Source: Hymenopellis radicata (lineage: Eukaryota; Basidiomycota; Agaricomycetes; Agaricales; Physalacriaceae). Taken from it: a stretch of 29,175 bases of DNA. The translations under genes and the position numbers were made by a program. Under the pieces are notes generated by a model. The model was not told where the DNA came from. It was given only the letters and a program-made list of their open reading frames with translations, and did not search any database. This document shows, one piece after another, positions 9,577 to 20,057 of the stretch (its first letter is position 1; each line of letters starts with the position of its first letter). The stretch covers positions 1 to 29,175 of the forward strand of contig JADNRX010000619.1 in the NCBI GenBank assembly GCA_015501595.1. The letters are read 5' to 3'.

Positions 9577-10389
9577 CTTTGGATTATCGATTGTCCTTTT
9601 TATTCTCTGCCTCAAGTCGCTGTCAAGGCCAGCGAAGCTAAATCGAACTCTATATTCTGGGATGTCCTTCACGAGAGGGATCTCCCATCTTTGACGGCCA
9701 CTACTTCTTAAGGACTTATCAATGGTGACTTGTGAAAATGTATGTTTATGTCTTATGCATAATGATTTTGTTCTGATGAACGTTTACTTCTGTTCTGTCT
9801 AGCGTCCAGCGATCTGTAAAGCCTTTACTGTAAAGGTCCGTGGCGTGTAATTGATGATGATGATGAACGCTTAGGTATCCGAAAAATCTCTTCCGTTCCA
9901 ACTCCATAACGCGGAACAAATATATCACTACGATGTGCAGCTTCTTCTTTGCATCTGTAAGAGACCCCGCTCACTGTCACTGCTGCTCTCTGGACGACTC
10001 AGACCCTCGGACACCTCTTTCTTTCGCCGCATTCTGCACTTGGACTGTTTTGCCTTGGCAGGCTTACTCGCATAAACCGTACAGGTGAAAAAGAGCGATA
10101 TCTGATCTCGCCACTCATTGTCTCACGATGCTCAACATTTTGGTAAGTTGGAACGAGTCTAGTGCCGCCGAGAACGCGTTGTATCTCCACCTTTTGTCAA
10201 GCTCTGCGACGAAATCACCGTGGTACTCATCTCACATGCACTTCTTTCATCATTTGACACCTTTGTAAGCTGGAGAGCCGAAGAGACGCGCACCATTATC
10301 GATGCATTATCAAGCACTCCGTCTTCTGAGATGAATCATCGCCGTACCCATGATGTCTCTACATACTTAATTTCTCGAGCTCCGGGAAC
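9577..10389. other. Intergenic between DUF92 and SDR genes
   Basis: About 810 bp without a supported gene. The left end holds the DUF92 3' region and the right end the SDR promoter. No repeats or RNA-gene-like structure were recognised. Confidence 0.4.
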
Positions 10390-10397
10390 TATATATT
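10390..10397 (+). promoter_or_regulatory. TATA box of SDR gene
   Basis: TATATATT lies 34-41 bp upstream of the SDR start codon at 10431, a normal spacing for a short fungal leader. Confidence 0.4.
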
Positions 10398-10430
10398 GCT
10401 CTCAAGATAATTACATGTTTCTTCATCAAC

Positions 10431-11533
10431 TTGAAGATGACCTACTCTCCGAATCACTTGTCTGGCAAAGTTGCCCTGGTGACGGGCGGGGGAACTGGGA
10501 TGTGCGTGCATACGTACCCGTTGTTATGTGTCTACTTATCTCTCGCTCATAGCGGTCTCTTCATGGCGCAAGGGCTTGCCGCCGCAGGTGCCAAGGTCTA
10601 CATCACCGGGCGCAGATTTGAAGTGCTTGAAAAGGCATCCAGCGCCTCTCCAGGAAACATGGTTCCGTACGTCTACTTCCTTATCCCCGAGATCAAACCA
10701 CCGACATTTCGTAGCCTCCGTATGGATGTCACGAACGAAGAATCCGTACTAGCTGGCGCGAAACACGTTGAGCAGGCCGATGGGAAACTAGATATTCTTA
10801 TCAACAAGTGAGTCGGACATTATCCTTGGATATGTTAAATGACATGTCCCCAAGTGCCGGTGCAGCGTATACAGCACGCGATCCGCAATGGTCTGAAAAG
10901 AAACTGGCTTCCTTCACTGAGAAAGGGGACCCTTTCGAAACGGAACATATGTGCGACTGGATTGAATTGTTTACCCTCAATACCATTGCACCATTTTTCG
11001 TTGTCAAGGTATTCACGGATCTCCTCGTCAAGGCTGCTGGACAGGAACACACGTCGTGCGTGATTAACCTATCTGCTGGGGCTTCCCGCTTGTTAGGATC
11101 GAATAGTATAACAAGCGTCAGTGCTATCTCTTTTAACTTTGCAAAGTCAGTTCTCAACCTTACTCAGTTCGGTTACAACACCAGCAAGGCGGGAGTGGAC
11201 CACTTGACGCGTTCTTTGGCTGCCGATTTTGGCAAGCGAGATGTGCCAATTCGTGTTAACGCTCTCGTTCCCGGGTTTTTCCCTTCAGAGATCATATCGG
11301 CTGAGAGGCTCGAAAGTCTCAAGACGACAGTGGCTCCGGGCTTTGTTGCTGTTGTTCCCGCAAAAAGAGGTGGCCGGTACGTTTATTTCACAGCATACAT
11401 GGTCATGAGATAACGTTAATGTGAATCTAGCCCCGATGAGATCGTTGCAGCGATGATGCATTTAGCTACGAGTGAGTATACGACTGGGGAGCTTTTGGGA
11501 ATAGACGGGGGCGCTACTCTTGTTAATCCGTGA
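10431..11533 (+). CDS. Classical short-chain dehydrogenase/reductase
   Basis: Six exons, 10431-10501, 10553-10666, 10715-10807, 10855-11116, 11168-11376 and 11431-11533, give 283 residues with all phases consistent. The first intron splits the cofactor motif TGGGTGIG (residues 18-25) and the third splits the NNAG motif (near 92-95). A Ser-rich INLSAGAS block precedes the active-site Y-x3-K (Tyr183, Lys187). The C-terminus has the usual ..ELLGIDGGATLV ending. It is therefore an NAD(P)-dependent oxidoreductase of the classical SDR family. The substrate cannot be read from sequence; the wide exon-4 insert (ARDPQWSEKKLAS) suggests a fungal subgroup resembling RhlG-type or other 3-oxoacyl-type reductases. 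Intron 4 (11117-11167) is 51 nt and open, so its retention would add 17 residues without breaking the frame. Confidence 0.88.
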
Positions 11534-11879
11534 AATGAAGTGCCAGTTCCCTTGTATGATTTCGGCTTGTGTATACTGTACTAGTGTTGATGTGTTTCCG
11601 AAAACGGTCCCTCACTCTGATACCTCTTTCAACATCACCACATGCTTGACTTATACTCTCGTAAGCGGCTACGAGGTCGCTGTCGTTGCTACTCCCGTCA
11701 TGCACTCTAACCCCCTTTAAATTTCTTTGCATTGCGTACCAAGTTCAGCGTATCACGCCGAATCGATTGGCCACGTCAAATCTCCCCCATTTACTTCAAT
11801 TACCAAGGCAATGTATCTGAGGGTACCGTTGTACTCGTCTGTTGATGTCCTCTCGCAACCAGATAAGATACGAGCTTGA

Positions 11880-12045
11880 ATAACTATATACCGGACTGGA
11901 TTACTTCTGAACAAGTTGTCTTCTTCATAAGCTTGAAGATGACGACCTCACTGGCAGCGAAACCAGATGATGTAGGGGTATACACACAGATTGGCCAGCA
12001 TCTATTGATGGTTCGCCTGTAGCGGTCTATGAATCGGTTTATTTA
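11880..12045 (+). pseudogene. Possible decayed duplicate of SDR 5' end
   Basis: About 350 bp after the SDR stop, sequence resembling the SDR promoter and start recurs in the same order: an AACTATATA box, CTTCTTCAT, CTTGAAGATGACGACCT (compare CTTGAAGATGACCT at the true start), GGCAGCGAAA (compare GGCAAAG) and a TGTAGCGGTCTATG segment matching the first acceptor ATAGCGGTCT. The coding part is scrambled and has no long frame. The match was made by eye and is discontinuous, so confidence is limited. Confidence 0.35.
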
Positions 12046-12428
12046 CCTCTGATGTCGGCTATTGCCGAACTGATGTCTTCGAATTCAACGTCATTACCTT
12101 TCTTGACTTTGTACTTTGATGAGCGACGTTCACTAAAAGTCGACTGCACTAGCAATGCGTCGTGTCTTGTTTCAGAAATGTCGCTACCTTTGCGGAGTCA
12201 CTGGCACTGCCTATGCTCTGAGGCATGTCAACATAACTCTAATCGGTGGGTCGTTCATGGCCAATTTTACTTTCATGTTGACGCTGAATTTGTAGACGAT
12301 CATGGTCGTGAGCTTGAAGGACGATTCTCTCAGTCGTCGGTCAATTTCGCCCCGGGAATAGCGCGTTTCGACAGCCATATTCTCTCGAAGTGCGTGCCCG
12401 CCCAAACGGCAATTCTTTTCCCTAAGTA
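12046..12428. other. Upstream region of PP2C-like gene
   Basis: Contains a 125-codon open frame (12052-12429) whose stop overlaps the PP2C-like start. It shows no family motif and is more likely promoter/leader sequence than a gene. Confidence 0.35.
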
Positions 12429-13700
12429 ATGTCTGAATATAATATCAGAGACCCGGTCGGCCCAGCCCACATCCAGCAAGCCTCTGCTGTTCTTCCGGAC
12501 GGACGCGTCTGGACATTCTCTTGTCTCGTTGACAATCACCACGGCCATCACACCTCTGGATGGCTCGCGAAGAATTTCATTCCTGCGGCCGTCGGCAAGA
12601 TTGCAGCACTCTTCTCTAAGACGAAGCCATCTTCGGACGCGCCTGCGTCGTCATCCACGTTCAGGACCATCGACGACAGTATCACGTCGCCGGCGAACCA
12701 GACATCCTTCGGCGAACCTGCAGACGAAGAAATCAATGACGAGCTCAAGGACCTCTTCCTGACAGTGGATGACGATATCATAAACCTGGGCGCGATGCTA
12801 GCAATGTCAAACCAGCGGAGAAGAAAGAGTCAGTTGCGCTGGAAAGTGGCAGATGGGGCAGGGGACGAGGATAGTACTCCACATGACACACCCAAAGTAT
12901 TGCAACCTGCTTTGAGTGGAAGCTCCCTTACTCTCACATTCTTCGACTCAAAGACTCACACCTTACACGTTGCCACCACTGGAGACACTCGGGCTATCTT
13001 TGGCAGGAGTCGAGGTGATCAAGGCGGATATGATGTACAACTACTTGGGCAGAAGCAGCTCGATGCAGATGCGCGTCGGGTCGAGCAGGAACATCCTGGG
13101 GAGACGAGTTTGGTGGACAAGAAAGGAAGCCTGTTTGGTGGCGTCAGCCCTCTTCGTGTCTTTGGCATGGCACCGTTAAAGTGGACGAAAGAGGTGAAAG
13201 AGAAGATTGGAATGGATCAAGCAGAGCACTACAGCGGCGCAGTAGAAGGAAAAGTACTCACACCGCCGTATCTCACCGCGGAGCCCATAGTCACGTCCAT
13301 TCAAGTCCAAGAAGGCGACGTCCTTGTCCTGGCTTCCTCCGCTTTATTCTTGACTCCGAAGCCGCCGGCAATCCAAGACGTATTTAACCTTGTGGATACC
13401 GCTCTACATTCGACAGAGCGACCTTCACGTCGACGTGTCACAGAGCGCATAGGTTCGGTGAACGAGGATACACCGGCGGAACTGCGCTTTTCTGGCAGGG
13501 CGGTCAATAGCAGCATCGGGATCTTCGACACCATCGAGCATACTTGGAAGAACATATTTTTGAGCGATGATCAGAACGGATGGTTTGAAGATCGGAATCT
13601 AGCTACGAAAGTTGTGGAGGGATTGCGTGGCGAGAAAGAGGAAATAGCCGGGGGAGTGGCGCTCTCTGTGGCAGTATTGGTCTTTGGAAAGATGAACTAA
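12429..13700 (+). CDS. Degenerate PP2C-family (PPM) phosphatase-like protein
   Basis: One uninterrupted 423-codon frame, unusual beside its intron-rich neighbours. The PP2C fold is recognisable by DDDIINLGAMLAMSNQ, SGSSLTLTFFD, ATTGDTRAIFGR (185-189 = GDTRA), a basic segment with EHPGE, a TPPYLTAEP block, GDVLVLAS and a terminal beta-strand ..SVAVLVFG. This is the fungal PTC5/PTC7-like subgroup. Key metal sites are altered. The usual DGHGG becomes DNHHGH (35-40), RAFGD becomes RVFGM (243-247), ASDGL becomes ASSAL (302-306), and the final D-N/D-D of the last motif is replaced by ALS. Only the GD-x-RA aspartate and one N-terminal Asp remain. It is probably catalytically weak or a pseudophosphatase that keeps a binding or regulatory role. 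The long intact frame argues against a pseudogene. Confidence 0.8.
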   Translation: MSEYNIRDPVGPAHIQQASAVLPDGRVWTFSCLVDNHHGHHTSGWLAKNFIPAAVGKIAALFSKTKPSSDAPASSSTFRTIDDSITSPANQTSFGEPADEEINDELKDLFLTVDDDIINLGAMLAMSNQRRRKSQLRWKVADGAGDEDSTPHDTPKVLQPALSGSSLTLTFFDSKTHTLHVATTGDTRAIFGRSRGDQGGYDVQLLGQKQLDADARRVEQEHPGETSLVDKKGSLFGGVSPLRVFGMAPLKWTKEVKEKIGMDQAEHYSGAVEGKVLTPPYLTAEPIVTSIQVQEGDVLVLASSALFLTPKPPAIQDVFNLVDTALHSTERPSRRRVTERIGSVNEDTPAELRFSGRAVNSSIGIFDTIEHTWKNIFLSDDQNGWFEDRNLATKVVEGLRGEKEEIAGGVALSVAVLVFGKMN

Positions 13701-16048
13701 TAATAGTGACAACATTTTCAACTGTGTCTCTGTCCGGTAATCATAACCCATTCAAATGTACAGTGTTCAACAACTCATTGGCCATCATACAGTACAGGTC
13801 GAATCCGGCGCAATGACAAGAATATCCCGATCCCGAAGTCGTGTGGCGCAGGGTGTAAGTCGACCGCAAAGTTAGTCGAAAAAGATGGTTTTTGTTTAAC
13901 GTGAATTGGTCGGCGCACCATATTGGCGAGCCTAAGCCCGGATCAGGCCAACGAAGCTAAATTGTTGATGAAGTTGATGTACACCAGCTCATTTCGATGG
14001 CGATTAGAAAGGTGCTGAGTCGTCTCCTTGCTCCTCGAGTATCCTTACCATCTCATCCGAGTCATCGACATCACAGATAGCTTTACAGCCGTCAACACCT
14101 TCCTGTTCTACTAATACCATCTTCGCGCTCGATGCTGGTATTAATCTCGACTATGACCATCCGAAGAGCAGAAGTGGTTGCCAACATTTGTGTCTACTAT
14201 GTACAGGTTTTGGATGAAGGCGACTCAAATCATGGGTAATGCGGGCTAGAGACAATCGCTGCCCGTAACACACAACCTCCAATTCCCCGGACCCTACTTA
14301 CGCGTGTTTTTTGCCAAGGGGCGAGTGATCCGGTTGCAGAGTGATTTCTCAACGGAGTACAGGTTTGCGTGTCCAAGTATTCTTTTGGGCCGTAATGAAC
14401 TGCTCGGTTCGACTGGTCAAACTCGTCTCTTCTGTCGGCGTACCAGTGATCGTTCTACTACCAATGACGGGCTCTTGCTCGGAAATCCCCCCACGGCCGA
14501 CCGGTTAAACGTCGATACTGGTTAAAACCAGACCTGTGATGACTTCACTATTGGAAGGTCAAACTGACGTTTCTTCAACTCACGGCGACTCTAGCCTACA
14601 GCTCGGATCTCAGAGGTGCGTCGACAATTTTGATGCAGGTTCAAGGTTGTAACCCTCAGCCGTGAAATTTTACAGCAATTGAACCCCGCTTATCAACGCG
14701 TGTATGGCCTCTGGACAATGGAAGCGACTTGTTCCGCGTACTCTGGAACAGCACGGACATCGGCGAAAGACGTTCATGTCCGTTGCCGACGCCCAGTGGC
14801 CAATGGCGGAACTTATCCAAGCGAGACGGAGTTCAGGCGGACAGAGTTGGGTTCAACTTGTTGCCTTGCGTACTTCGATCGGTGCTAATAATTAGTTTTT
14901 TGGGGGGTGAAAGTGTGGAATACGGTTACTTGGACGTGGTCATCTCTGGAAGGCGTTGAGTGCCACATCAGTATCTGGGGCGGCTGAATGTTCAACGCGG
15001 TAGCACGCCTTTCGACGTCACCTTCGCGGGTCCACAAACGTGCATTCGATGTGTTCGCAGTCTACTGGAGAACATCAAAGCGAAGTGATCGCTTACGAGA
15101 ATCCTATATGGAGGTGGAGAGTTCTCCGCGTCAGCTCGAGGCTCTTGATTAGTCACGTGAGCGTATCAGTCGCGTTCTTTCACCCGCCGTGTTTCGAGGA
15201 GGCCGTCCGAACCTGTCTGCTGCGTTATGATTTATCAAGGCGTTTGTTTCGCGCCGATTGGACGCCTGGAGTGTTGGGAGGACTTGTCAGGAAGCGGAGC
15301 GCATTCTCTCCAGTGAATACGCGAAATCAAGTAAGTACTAGAAGCGACAGCCGGGCCGCGCGATATGTTGGTCAAGATTGCGCACGCAGCGCAAAGCGGT
15401 TCAAGACGGAGGCGGCAGCGCCGGGCCGCGCGCGCAGAATGTAGTCACCTGACGCGCAAGCAATTTTCCTTCCATGGGACCTGTTCCGTGTTCGCTTATC
15501 GGCCGACGTGTTTTGGGCTGGGTAGAAGAAATAAGATGCCGACATGAAGTTCGCCGCGCGCGCTCTATGGTCGACGTTGGGATCTTGAAATGCCCACCTG
15601 GTGGTGGGCCGTGGCTCCACAGCTGGGCGTTGAATGCTGTTCTGAACACCCGTTCGGACTATCCGGGGCTGACAACAGCGTCCGTGATGGAACGGCTTCT
15701 CGACCCCAGATGACCCCGCATTGTTCCTAGAGCGTCTTTCTCGGATCTTGTCGCCCAATCAAGTGCGATTCTCCGTGGGTTGGATTGTATTCGAGTCGAT
15801 AGTCAAGTGAGTGTAGGACCTAGATTAGTCTTGGTATCATTCTCCGGACTTCATCCTCGTATTTTTCATTGTGAGGAGTTCATCACTGGGGCATACCCTT
15901 GTTTAAAGTTAGTTTTCGTCGGTAAATTGTTTGTACTAGCGGACCGAGCCAGCGGACGGGCCGAAAAGGTTTATAGGCTGCAAGATACGTTTTACATGCC
16001 CTCACGCTGTCGCTCTCTCTCTCCCCATCTCCACCTGGCTGTTTTCAG
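13701..16048. other. 2.3-kb stretch without supported gene
   Basis: Many short open frames lie on both strands, none over 134 codons and none with a recognised motif. A 7-bp-stem hairpin (GCCCACC-TGGT-GGTGGGC) sits near 15591-15608. The segment GCCGGGCCGCGCG occurs twice, near 15349 and 15420. A CT-rich tract at about 16008-16035 precedes the glycerol dehydrogenase gene. The region may hold decayed genes or regulatory sequence. Confidence 0.45.
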
Positions 16049-16096
16049 ATGTCTCGTTACTTAAGATCCGCCATCCCCTCTCTTTCTGGCCGCGCC

Positions 16097-16104
16097 TATA
16101 TAAA
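16097..16104 (+). promoter_or_regulatory. TATA box of glycerol dehydrogenase gene
   Basis: TATATAAA within CGCCTATATAAAGCGG lies 44 bp before the ATG at 16148. It sits inside the reading frame of the upstream in-frame ATG at 16049, which argues that the main start is 16148. Confidence 0.6.
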
Positions 16105-16147
16105 GCGGACTTTCACATCCTCGATCATCACGCGCTGCCCCCCCAAC

Positions 16148-17471
16148 ATGAAGAACACAGTCACTGAGAAACTGTTCCAGTCGCCCTCCAAGTACATTCA
16201 AGGTCCCAACGCCATCAAGAATGCCCCCAAATACCTCGGTCAGCTAGGCAAGACTGCTTTACTCACTGCCGACGACAATGTCTACAAGATTGGTTCGTCC
16301 CCGCAGTTTCTCCATGGGATACCGCTGATGTGCGCCTCCATCCAGCGGGCACTGCCCTTACCCAGTCCCTAGAGTCTGCCGGGTTGAACGTCGTTTACGT
16401 TCAATTCAATGGCGAGGCGTCAGCTGACGAGATAGCGCGGGTTCGTGATATTGGCACGCAGAACAAGGTAACCCAATCAAGTTGTTGTCTCTACCCCAGT
16501 TTTGACTGAGTTCCCCAGGTCGACTATGTTATTGCTCTCGGAGGGGGCAAGACCATCGACACGGCCAAGGCCGTCGCCGACAAGCTCAATGTCCCCTCCG
16601 CTGTTCTCCCCACTACTGCCTCCACAGACGCCCCCTGTTCCGCTCTGAGCGTGATATATACCCCTCACGGCGAATTCGAATCATATTCCTTCTTCAACAA
16701 GAATCCTACTGTCGTCCTAGTCGACACTTCAATAGTCGCAAAGGCACCAGCGCGTTTCTTGTCTGCTGGTATCGGCGATGCTCTTGCGACTCACGTCGAA
16801 GCGCGTGAAGTTCGGGCAGCGACCAACTTTGGCGGTATGTCTAAAACATCTCCCTGTTGATTGTTTTTAAATTGAATTTATCAGGGGGGCTGCCCACATT
16901 GCTAGCGGGCGCGATATCCGCGAAGTGCGAAGAGATCTTGTTCAAGTACGGCAAGCTCGCGTACGAGCACAACAAGGTTGGCGCGATTACGCCGGCTTTG
17001 GAGGCCGTGGTCGAAGCGAACACCCTCTTATCTGGGCTTGGCTTTGAAAGTGGTGGCTTGGCCGCCGCTCACGCTATCCATGACGGTCTCACCGCGTTGG
17101 AGCCCACTCACAAGATGATGCACGGCGAAAAGGTATGTCGTTCCGCAGCTTTATGAAATATTCGTTAACGAATACCCGTAGTCAACTTTGGAACTGTTTG
17201 CCAGCTGCTCCTGTCAAACTCGTCAGCTGAGGAGATGGACAAGTACATGGAGCTCATGGTGTCTGTTGATCTTCCTATCACGTTGAAGCAACTGGGCGTC
17301 ACGGATGCTACCCCTGAGGAGCTACGCCACGTCGCTGAGCTGGCATGCTCTGAGAACGAGACGATCTGGAATCTGCCATACGTTATCAATGTTGACCTGG
17401 TGTACAACGCGATTGTTGGTGCTGATGCTGCTGGCCACAACTTTTTACGGAGAAAGGGCATCCAAGTGTAA
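16148..17471 (+). CDS. gldA: Glycerol dehydrogenase, GldA type, frame break at exon 5
   Basis: A zinc-type glycerol dehydrogenase of the group III (iron-containing-like) alcohol dehydrogenase superfamily, which oxidises glycerol to dihydroxyacetone with NAD. Exons are 16148-16292, 16346-16467, 16519-16834, 16885-17132 and 17182-17471. It matches bacterial GldA throughout: [12 protein letters not shown] at the start, [11 protein letters not shown] (97 on), [11 protein letters not shown], and metal ligands Asp176 (GIGDALAT), His257 (AAAHAIH) and His274 (MMHGEK). Exons 1-4 are in phase. With the canonical intron 17133-17181, exon 5 is read one base out of frame and would stop about 35 codons later, although its other frame encodes the correct conserved tail ([10 protein letters not shown] to the TAA at 17471). 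One G missing at the junction explains this. With it the protein would be 373 residues, the normal length. An alternative start at 16049 adds a 33-residue Arg/Ser-rich, presequence-like N-terminus. Confidence 0.85.
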
Positions 17472-17661
17472 TTTTATCGCACTTTGCATGGGTTGAAGGG
17501 GAACATTTGAAGGAACTGTACACTAGCCTGCTTTGTTTGCAATAATACACGCGTACGCCTATTATAACGAAAGATAAGATAAGATGACAGACCACGTGCT
17601 CGTGCACCTGTATTTTTCCCATTTCTGAACTTGACTCGTCGTTTGACTCCATTCCACCACC

Positions 17662-18832
17662 ATGCCGCCTCCACACCTTATGACGCTGGCCGACCTCAGC
17701 GTCAACCAGATTCGGACGCTGCTGCTACACGCCCACCACCAAAAGCAGATCTCGCTGCCATGGCTGGTCCCTTCTGTGCCGCAACAGAAGGGACGGCTGG
17801 CGATGAAACTGCCGTCGCAGTCACTGTTTAACAAGACGGTCGCGATGCTGTTTTCGAAGCGCAGTACGCGGACAAGGGTGGCGTCTGAGACAAGCGCTGC
17901 GCTGCTTGGTGGGCAGGCACTGTTCTTGGGACGGGATGATATCCAGCTTGGTGTGAACGAGTCGCCGAGGGATACGGCGCGGGTTATCGGTGGTATGTGT
18001 GAGGGTATATTTGCGCGGGTTGGGGACCATTCGGAGATTGAGGTAAGAATCTGCCTTAGTCAAATATCACTTTTAGTTAACGACGTGTATAGGAACTGGC
18101 AAAGTACTCGCCCGTACCTGTGGTGAATGCCCTATCGTCACTCTGGCATCCGACACAGATTCTTGCGGATCTCTTGACGTTGCACGAACACGCCGACCTG
18201 TTCAATCCCGAGAAAGTCGAGAAGAAGCCCGAACTCAAGCGAAAAGGAACTTTTAAACGATTCCAGGAGCTGCGGCCTCTCACTGTCGCGTACGTCGGTG
18301 ACTCTGCGAATGTATTGCACGACATGCTTGTCACGTATCCACGACTGGGCCATCAACTTCGCGTGGCCAGCCCGGAAAAGTACCGCGCGCCGCCAGAGGT
18401 GTGGAAGCGTGTCGAAGAGCTGGGCTGTGACACCGGCATTTGGTGGGGTACGGACCCTAAGGAAGCTGTCCAGGACGCGGACGTGGTCATGACCGATACT
18501 TGGTCAGTTTCTCATTCTTCATTCTGGGTCCGTGCTCACTTTTCATAGGATATCTATGGGCCAGGAAGCGGAAAAGGCACAGCGACTAAAAGACTTTGAG
18601 GGGTACCAAGTGACCGAGGCTCTGTGTCGTGAAGGAGGCGCAAAGCCCAACTGGCAGTTTATGCACTGTTTACCTAGGAAACCGGACGAGGTTGATGATG
18701 AGGTGTTTTATGGACCGCGGTCTCTGGTGTTCCCTCAGGCTGATAATAGGAGGTGGACGACTATGGCTGTGTTTGAGTGGGTGTTCTTTCTACTCCTTTT
18801 TGCGACGTGTTCTCATGGAGGTTTCTTAGTAA
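17662..18832 (+). CDS. ARG3: Ornithine carbamoyltransferase
   Basis: This enzyme joins carbamoyl phosphate and ornithine to citrulline in arginine synthesis. Exons are 17662-18042, 18093-18502 and 18549-18780, then intron 18781-18829 and a final exon that is just the TAA codon; this gives 341 residues, close to the family length. Motifs are SKRSTRTR (carbamoyl-phosphate loop, STRTR 68-72), LWHPTQ (146-149), the ornithine loop around DTWISMGQE (split by intron 2) and HCLP (303-306). If the last intron is retained, the frame runs to 19056 and adds about 92 residues that do not look like an OTC tail. The start [13 protein letters not shown] begins directly at the conserved N-terminal helix and shows no clear mitochondrial presequence. 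Only 190 bp separate it from the glycerol dehydrogenase stop, so its promoter is very short. Confidence 0.88.
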
Positions 18833-20018
18833 AATCATTGGAAGGTGGACTCTTGGAGATGTGGAGCATGAAAAGCCAAGGAATGCCAAGTCTTGAGAGT
18901 ATCCGGCATTGTGCACGCATTCAATTGGCCAACCACTGTAGACTGAATGATCATCAGCAGTTTAATTTTTTAGTCGGTCGTGAGTTCAGTGCGAACGACG
19001 CTTTTAGCTGGATTCCGTCGAGCGCGGCTCCATCTCCTCGAAGTGATCGACGGTGACCTCAATATTCTTGTGATCTATAGCTGCAGTAATTGGGGCCGTT
19101 GGGAAGGAGCCTGCTGCTATACAGTACTTAATCACTTCGAGAGGATAGAACGGCTCGGCGGCCGTTCGCTAGCTGCCTTCACCGAATTGGTAAGAAGAAT
19201 GGACAGCCTTTACAAGTATGCGCGACATGGAACGATGTTAATCCTGTCCTTGAAGGTATCTCTCATGTGTCTCGAGTTCATGTGCTGTCTTCTGATTCCT
19301 CCACGACTACATGGTCGGTCGCTTTAACGCGACGACAAAGGGAATTTGCGGACCCACACAGTGACAATTCTGCGAATAGTCTGCACGATATCATGACCCT
19401 GATGCATGCGATATCTCCACGACTGCGGGAACACACTTGGCGTGGCGAGCAATGGATTGTAAGGAAGCGCCGTGTACAGCTGGACCGCGATACGAGTGTC
19501 TGGTGCGGACCCGAAACAACTGCGCACCTAATTGTCGTCCTCGGCGCTCCTCGAGTAACATGAACGATTATGGCTGAGTCTTCTTCTTCGGTGTGCTCGT
19601 TGCTGTTTTCTCACAGGTTTCCAACAAATTATCAGGCCTCGGTTCTTTGGAGATACGGAGGAGCCGCGAAACGTTAAGCCCTGCTTCCGTCCCACCCTTC
19701 TCGGCCGCGTTGGGGCACGAGATTCTGATATCTATCTCTGCATGCGCTTTCGTGGCGCAGATATTCACGGTTATTTATAGATTGCATTCAAACTTTTAAT
19801 CTTCTACTCAGAGTGGTGTTTCATGCGAAAAGAAGTCCTTTTACGAGCCGGGTTTCCCACGTTTCTTGGCTAGACCTCTAGGATTTCACGTTGATTACTC
19901 CCATCCTCTGCGTATACGTCTCTAAGGATCTAGTGGGATAAGGGTAACTCTCCATTTCTTGGGAAAGAAATTGGTCACGCACACAAGTCGTCATCCTTGG
20001 CGTTCGTACGCTCGTGGA
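18833..20018. other. Intergenic, no supported gene
   Basis: About 1.2 kb. Open frames of up to 115 codons (such as 18980-19327 and 19267-19563) carry no recognised motif and do not join cleanly by splicing. They may be relics of a gene I cannot identify. Confidence 0.4.
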
Positions 20019-20025
20019 TTTAAAA
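20019..20025 (+). promoter_or_regulatory. TATA-like element of dioxygenase gene
   Basis: A T/A-rich TTTAAAA lies 33 bp upstream of the start at 20058, at a plausible core-promoter spacing. Confidence 0.3.
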
Positions 20026-20057
20026 GGTGTTCACATTCTTTTTTCTGGCTGTAAACC

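Noticed and set aside
12052..12429. 125-residue ORF overlapping the PP2C start
   Set aside because: No motifs, ordinary codon composition for chance frames, and it occupies the expected promoter/leader of the next gene.
15372..15758. 128-codon minus-strand ORF in the gene-poor region
   Set aside because: Arg/Pro-rich composition from GC-rich DNA, overlapping open frames on both strands and no recognisable domain.
18980..19563. Two overlapping ORFs after ornithine carbamoyltransferase
   Set aside because: No conserved motif and no consistent splice joining them, so I could not support a gene.
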